Assembly: GCF_947492405.1 (NCBI RefSeq)
Contig: NZ_CANLMP010000003.1
Coordinates: forward strand, 434,001-498,000
Source of the DNA: an uncultured Aquimarina sp.
Lineage (GTDB): Bacteria; Bacteroidota; Bacteroidia; Flavobacteriales; Flavobacteriaceae
Direction: 5' to 3'
Length of the DNA: 64,000 bases
Position numbers and translations under genes: made by a program. The stretch's first letter is position 1, and every line of letters begins with the position of its first letter. Positions 61,010 to 64,000 of the stretch are shown here, piece after piece. The notes under the pieces were generated by a model. It was not told the origin of the DNA and did no database searches. It was given only the letters and a program-made list of their open reading frames with translations.

Positions 61010-62303
61010 TAATTTACAGTTAATCATAAAGAGAGAGTTTATATCTCGTGTGCGTAATAGAACTTTTGTGGTGATGACATTTCTTAGTCCATTAATTGTT
61101 GTCGGAATGATTGGATTAATAGCTTGGTTAACTACTATTAATAATGACGAAGTTAAGAAAGTCGCTTTTATCGATGAAACGGAATTGTTTGCTGTAGATC
61201 TTAAGAATACTGATGAGGTACAATACATTAATTATAGTAATTATGATATCGAGGTCGCAAAGGATTCTGTGATTTCTAAAAAACTATATGGGTTACTGTA
61301 TATACCTAAGAAATCAACGAACAAAGAGCTTTCAGAATCTATTCAGTTTTATGCAGAAGAATCACCGAATTTTTCAGTACTGAATACCATTGAAAGAATT
61401 ATAGCAAATAAACTAACAAATCAAAACTATAAAGCAGAAGGTCTTGATTTAGAAACGATAGAAAATTCTAAAGCAAGAATTAATATTCAGATAGAAAATT
61501 TTTCAGGAGAGAAAACTTCTAAAATGTCTAATTATGTAAAAATGGCATTTGGAGGATTAGCAGGCTATTTATTAATGATGTTTATCATTATTTATGGAAA
61601 TATGGTGATGCGATCAGTAATAGAGGAAAAAACAAACCGTATTATAGAGATCATAATTTCCTCAGTTAAACCTATGCAATTGATGTTGGGTAAAATTTTA
61701 GGTACTTCTTTTGCTGGAATTCTACAATTTCTTATTTGGTTAATTTTAGGAGGTGTTCTTCTTTTGATTGCTACCTCTTTATTTGGAATGGATCCCCAAC
61801 CTGTAGGGGTAGATCCATCTATTGCGTTACAAGAAAATAATCCAGAAGAGATACAACTTCTGATTCAGGATATCCTAAAACTTCCATTATTAGCTTTAGT
61901 ATTTTCTTTCTTTGTATATTTTATCGGAGGATACTTTTTATATAGTTCTATATATGCAGCTATAGGCGCAGCGGTAGATAGTGAAACAGATTCACAACAG
62001 TTTATGTTACCTATTTTATTACCTTTAATGTTAGGGATTTATGTTGGTTTTTTTGCTGTGATAGAAAATCCACACGGAACTGTTTCTACAATTTTTTCTA
62101 TGATTCCTCTTACATCTCCTATTGTTATGTTAATGCGAATACCATTTGGAGTTCCTTGGTGGGAGATTTTGATTTCTATAGTATTACTGATGAGTAGTAT
62201 TATTTTTATGGTGTGGTTTGCTGGTAAAATCTATAGAATTGGTATATTGATGTATGGCAAAAAACCAAGCTATAAAGAATTATTTAAGTGGCTAAAGTAT
62301 TAA
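61002..62303 (+). CDS. ABC-2 type permease (NatB-like)
   Basis: 433 residues: one N-terminal helix (FLSPLIVVGMIGLIAWLTTI), a large external domain (about 45-175) and five further helices in the C-terminal half, including YVKMAFGGLAGYLLMMFIII and LLPLMLGIYVGFFAVI. EEKTNRIIEIIISSVKPMQL, then LMLGKILGTSFAGILQFLIW, is the ABC-2 permease signature. With the ATPase it probably exports a small molecule or ion, as NatAB does sodium; the substrate is inferred only from family type. An MscS gene starts 1 base after the stop codon. Confidence 0.92.
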   Translation: MSSNLQLIIKREFISRVRNRTFVVMTFLSPLIVVGMIGLIAWLTTINNDEVKKVAFIDETELFAVDLKNTDEVQYINYSNYDIEVAKDSVISKKLYGLLYIPKKSTNKELSESIQFYAEESPNFSVLNTIERIIANKLTNQNYKAEGLDLETIENSKARINIQIENFSGEKTSKMSNYVKMAFGGLAGYLLMMFIIIYGNMVMRSVIEEKTNRIIEIIISSVKPMQLMLGKILGTSFAGILQFLIWLILGGVLLLIATSLFGMDPQPVGVDPSIALQENNPEEIQLLIQDILKLPLLALVFSFFVYFIGGYFLYSSIYAAIGAAVDSETDSQQFMLPILLPLMLGIYVGFFAVIENPHGTVSTIFSMIPLTSPIVMLMRIPFGVPWWEILISIVLLMSSIIFMVWFAGKIYRIGILMYGKKPSYKELFKWLKY

Positions 62304-62304
62304 T

Positions 62305-63201
62305 ATGATCCAAGAGGAGATTACAGAACAGGTTAAAGAAGTGATCCAGGAAGATGTTTGGGGCAACATCAAAAAGTTTTTGGATTATGAAATTTTTCAT
62401 TTCGGACCAGATGATCACTCGATTATACTGACTGTTGGTCTGCTACTTTTTGTGATTTTTATTCTTATTGTTACTACAATATCTTTAAGATTTATTCGAA
62501 AAATTGTTACAAGAAAATTACAAAATGAGGATAAATTGAAATTTGAATCGGTTTTTTCCTTTTCGAAGTATTTCATTTATATTATTGTTATTCTGATCAC
62601 TCTTGATAGTATTGGATTCAATATCACGGCTATTTTTGCCGCTTCTGCAGCATTATTGGTTGGGGTTGGTTTAGCATTGCAGACACTTATTCAGGATGTT
62701 ATTTCTGGAATTTTTATTCTTATTGACCAAACAGTTCATGTAGGAGATATTATTGAACTAGATGGTAAGGTTGGTAGAGTAGAAGAAATTAAATTAAGAA
62801 CCACACGAGCAGTAACTATTGATAATAAAGTACTGGTTATACCTAATCATAAATATCTTACTTCTACCTTATATAATTGGACTCAAAATGGATCTATTAC
62901 TAGAGAATCGGTTGAGATTGGAGTTGCATACGGTAGTGATGTAAATCTTGTGAAAGATATACTGATTAAAATAGCAATGGATAATGAGAAGATTCTAAAA
63001 ACTCCTGAACCATTAGTATTGTTTACTAATTTTGGAGACAGTTCATTAAACTTTAAGCTCGTTTTTACAATGAATGATAGTTTTCAGGCTGGGATTCCAA
63101 AAAGTGAAATAAGATTTGAGATTGATCGTTTGTTTAGAGAGAATAAGATAAATATACCTTTCCCTCAACGGGAAATCACTATCTTAAATCCAAAAGAATA
63201 G
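62305..63201 (+). CDS. Mechanosensitive ion channel (MscS family)
   Basis: 298 residues with an amphipathic N-terminus, three membrane helices (about 45-70, 90-110 and the pore helix IFAASAALLVGVGLALQTLI) and the beta domain (FILIDQTVHVGDIIELDGKV, then KVLVIPNHKYLTSTLYNWTQ). The pore-helix Gly/Ala pattern is well kept. It differs clearly from the smaller MscS at 36.3 kb. It directly follows the ABC exporter genes and is probably co-transcribed, so it may help in the same envelope or ion-stress response. Confidence 0.93.
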   Translation: MIQEEITEQVKEVIQEDVWGNIKKFLDYEIFHFGPDDHSIILTVGLLLFVIFILIVTTISLRFIRKIVTRKLQNEDKLKFESVFSFSKYFIYIIVILITLDSIGFNITAIFAASAALLVGVGLALQTLIQDVISGIFILIDQTVHVGDIIELDGKVGRVEEIKLRTTRAVTIDNKVLVIPNHKYLTSTLYNWTQNGSITRESVEIGVAYGSDVNLVKDILIKIAMDNEKILKTPEPLVLFTNFGDSSLNFKLVFTMNDSFQAGIPKSEIRFEIDRLFRENKINIPFPQREITILNPKE

Positions 63202-63226
63202 TATTAAAGCCCCTAGATAATTAAAA

Positions 63227-64000
63227 ATGAATAATAAGAACCTGCTGATGATTTGTATTTCGATCTGTTGTGTTATCGGCACAGTAAGATCGCAGGATAC
63301 GAATTTAGCAAGGGCAGAATATGTATATATACCTCAGTCAAAAAGCGACAATGTATATAGCGGTTTTAGATTTTCAGGAAATTATCCTTTTAAAATGAAT
63401 GACCGCGGAACGTACCTTGTTATGTCTTTTCAGTATAGATTAAACAATTTGCAACTTAATGATGATACGATTATTGTTGATAAAGAAGGTTTACAGGATT
63501 TTCATACTATAGGTTTTGAATTAGGATATACCTACAAAATGAAAAACAATTGGAGATTTGGAGCTAAGTTAGGTACAAGGCTCTCATCCAATTTAGAAGG
63601 TTCTGGAATAGATGGAGACGATTTTAGGTATGCAGGATCTGTATATTTTGTAAAAAGTTATGGTGAAAAAACATCACCTAAAACAGCAAGATTAGTTTTA
63701 GGACTGAGATATGCTTCTCCGGCAAGTATTAATTTTCCATTGCCTATTATTAATTATACTAAAAGATTTCATCCTAGCTGGTCGTATGCTTTAGGTACAC
63801 CAAAAACCAGCATTAAGTATTTTTTTAACGAAACAAATACTTTACAAGCGTTTATAGGATTAGATCGGTTTTATGGTAATATACAGAATAACAGAGCGTT
63901 TGTTGATGAAAACGGAGATACTAAAGTAGCAGAAAATGCATCTATGTTAATTATCAACAGTGCTTTGGGATACGAATATTATTTTACGGAACACTTATTG
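63227..64000 (+). CDS. Outer-membrane beta-barrel protein (DUF6268-like), truncated at window edge
   Basis: 258 codons are visible and the frame runs off the right edge. ATG at 63227, signal peptide (LLMICISICCVIGTVRSQ), then alternating strands such as GTYLVMSFQYRLNNL, TIGFELGYTYKMKNNWRFGA, ARLVLGLRYASPASINFPLP and TLQAFIGLDRFYGN. This is the layout of DUF6268-type barrels of Bacteroidota; assignment is tentative. It starts 25 bases after the MscS gene on the same strand. No catalytic residues are evident. Confidence 0.75.
   Translation, partial: MNNKNLLMICISICCVIGTVRSQDTNLARAEYVYIPQSKSDNVYSGFRFSGNYPFKMNDRGTYLVMSFQYRLNNLQLNDDTIIVDKEGLQDFHTIGFELGYTYKMKNNWRFGAKLGTRLSSNLEGSGIDGDDFRYAGSVYFVKSYGEKTSPKTARLVLGLRYASPASINFPLPIINYTKRFHPSWSYALGTPKTSIKYFFNETNTLQAFIGLDRFYGNIQNNRAFVDENGDTKVAENASMLIINSALGYEYYFTEHLL

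Noticed and set aside
1..64000. CRISPR arrays, insertion sequences, prophage or tRNA genes
   Set aside because: No regularly spaced repeats, transposase, integrase or phage structural genes, and no cloverleaf other than the tmRNA ends, were seen while reading both strands.

Overview
The window is chromosomal DNA from a member of the Bacteroidota, most probably a marine Flavobacteriaceae; an Aquimarina-like genus is a guess. The evidence is strongly AT-rich DNA, three large secreted proteins with type IX secretion (T9SS) C-terminal sorting domains, a SusC/SusD pair, many lipoproteins with short Bacteroidota-style lipoboxes, promoters resembling TAnnTTTG, a tmRNA encoding the tag GENNYALAA, and Lacal_2735-, DUF4197-, DUF1684- and MnmD-type genes. 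There is no insertion sequence, prophage, CRISPR array or recognisable defence island. Both window edges cut a gene.

Layout. 1-4.4 kb: minus-strand cell-wall cluster (T9SS M23 endopeptidase, PD40 propeller protein, truncated amidase) and an orphan LuxR-type response regulator. 5-9.9 kb: a small sorting-domain-like protein, a 1133-residue BNR-propeller T9SS protein and a Skp/OmpH chaperone. 10-15 kb: ssrA (tmRNA), a lysine/saccharopine-type dehydrogenase behind a 24-bp perfect palindrome, pyrF, a 38-residue membrane protein, a BtuF-like protein, an alpha/beta hydrolase and a Lacal_2735 protein. 15-25 kb: SusD/SusC, DUF4197, a PqqB-like metallo-hydrolase, purU and a large zinc metalloprotease. 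25-35 kb: fused isobutyryl-CoA mutase icmF, a secreted amidohydrolase, two related small helical proteins, an Lrp regulator, a membrane HTH sensor and an AGCS amino-acid symporter. 35-42 kb: a zinc-ribbon protein, a small MscS channel, a degenerate esterase, a DJ-1-like lipoprotein, an MFS transporter and DUF1684. 42-51 kb: a porin, a PII protein, crcB, an SRPBCC protein, dipeptidyl peptidase III and a histidine kinase/response regulator pair. 51-58 kb: a MazG-like gene and its broken copy flanking a T9SS endonuclease I, ilvE, DUF4920-mnmD, a TIGR01777 epimerase and a YceI lipoprotein. 58-64 kb: grpE-dnaJ, a candidate sRNA, a two-gene ABC exporter, an MscS channel and a truncated outer-membrane barrel.

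The most interesting signal is a family of structured non-coding RNAs. Two copies lie in tandem in the 38.63-39.36 kb gap and a shorter, more diverged copy lies just before the small MscS gene at about 36.1-36.25 kb. All share a TGTGAGGACATT core and a CTAAAGA-AGTAC element, and all end in a different intrinsic terminator. The two tandem copies show paired-base changes that keep the same helices. They precede no same-strand gene, so they look like independent small RNAs rather than leaders. I do not recognise the class with certainty.

Other points worth following are the MazG-like pseudogene with an internal tandem duplication, the 24-bp palindrome, repetition of the tmRNA 3' end next to a GC-rich patch, a catalytically dead esterase homologue, a DnaJ with only two of four zinc motifs, and a PII gene next to a porin with no ammonium transporter.
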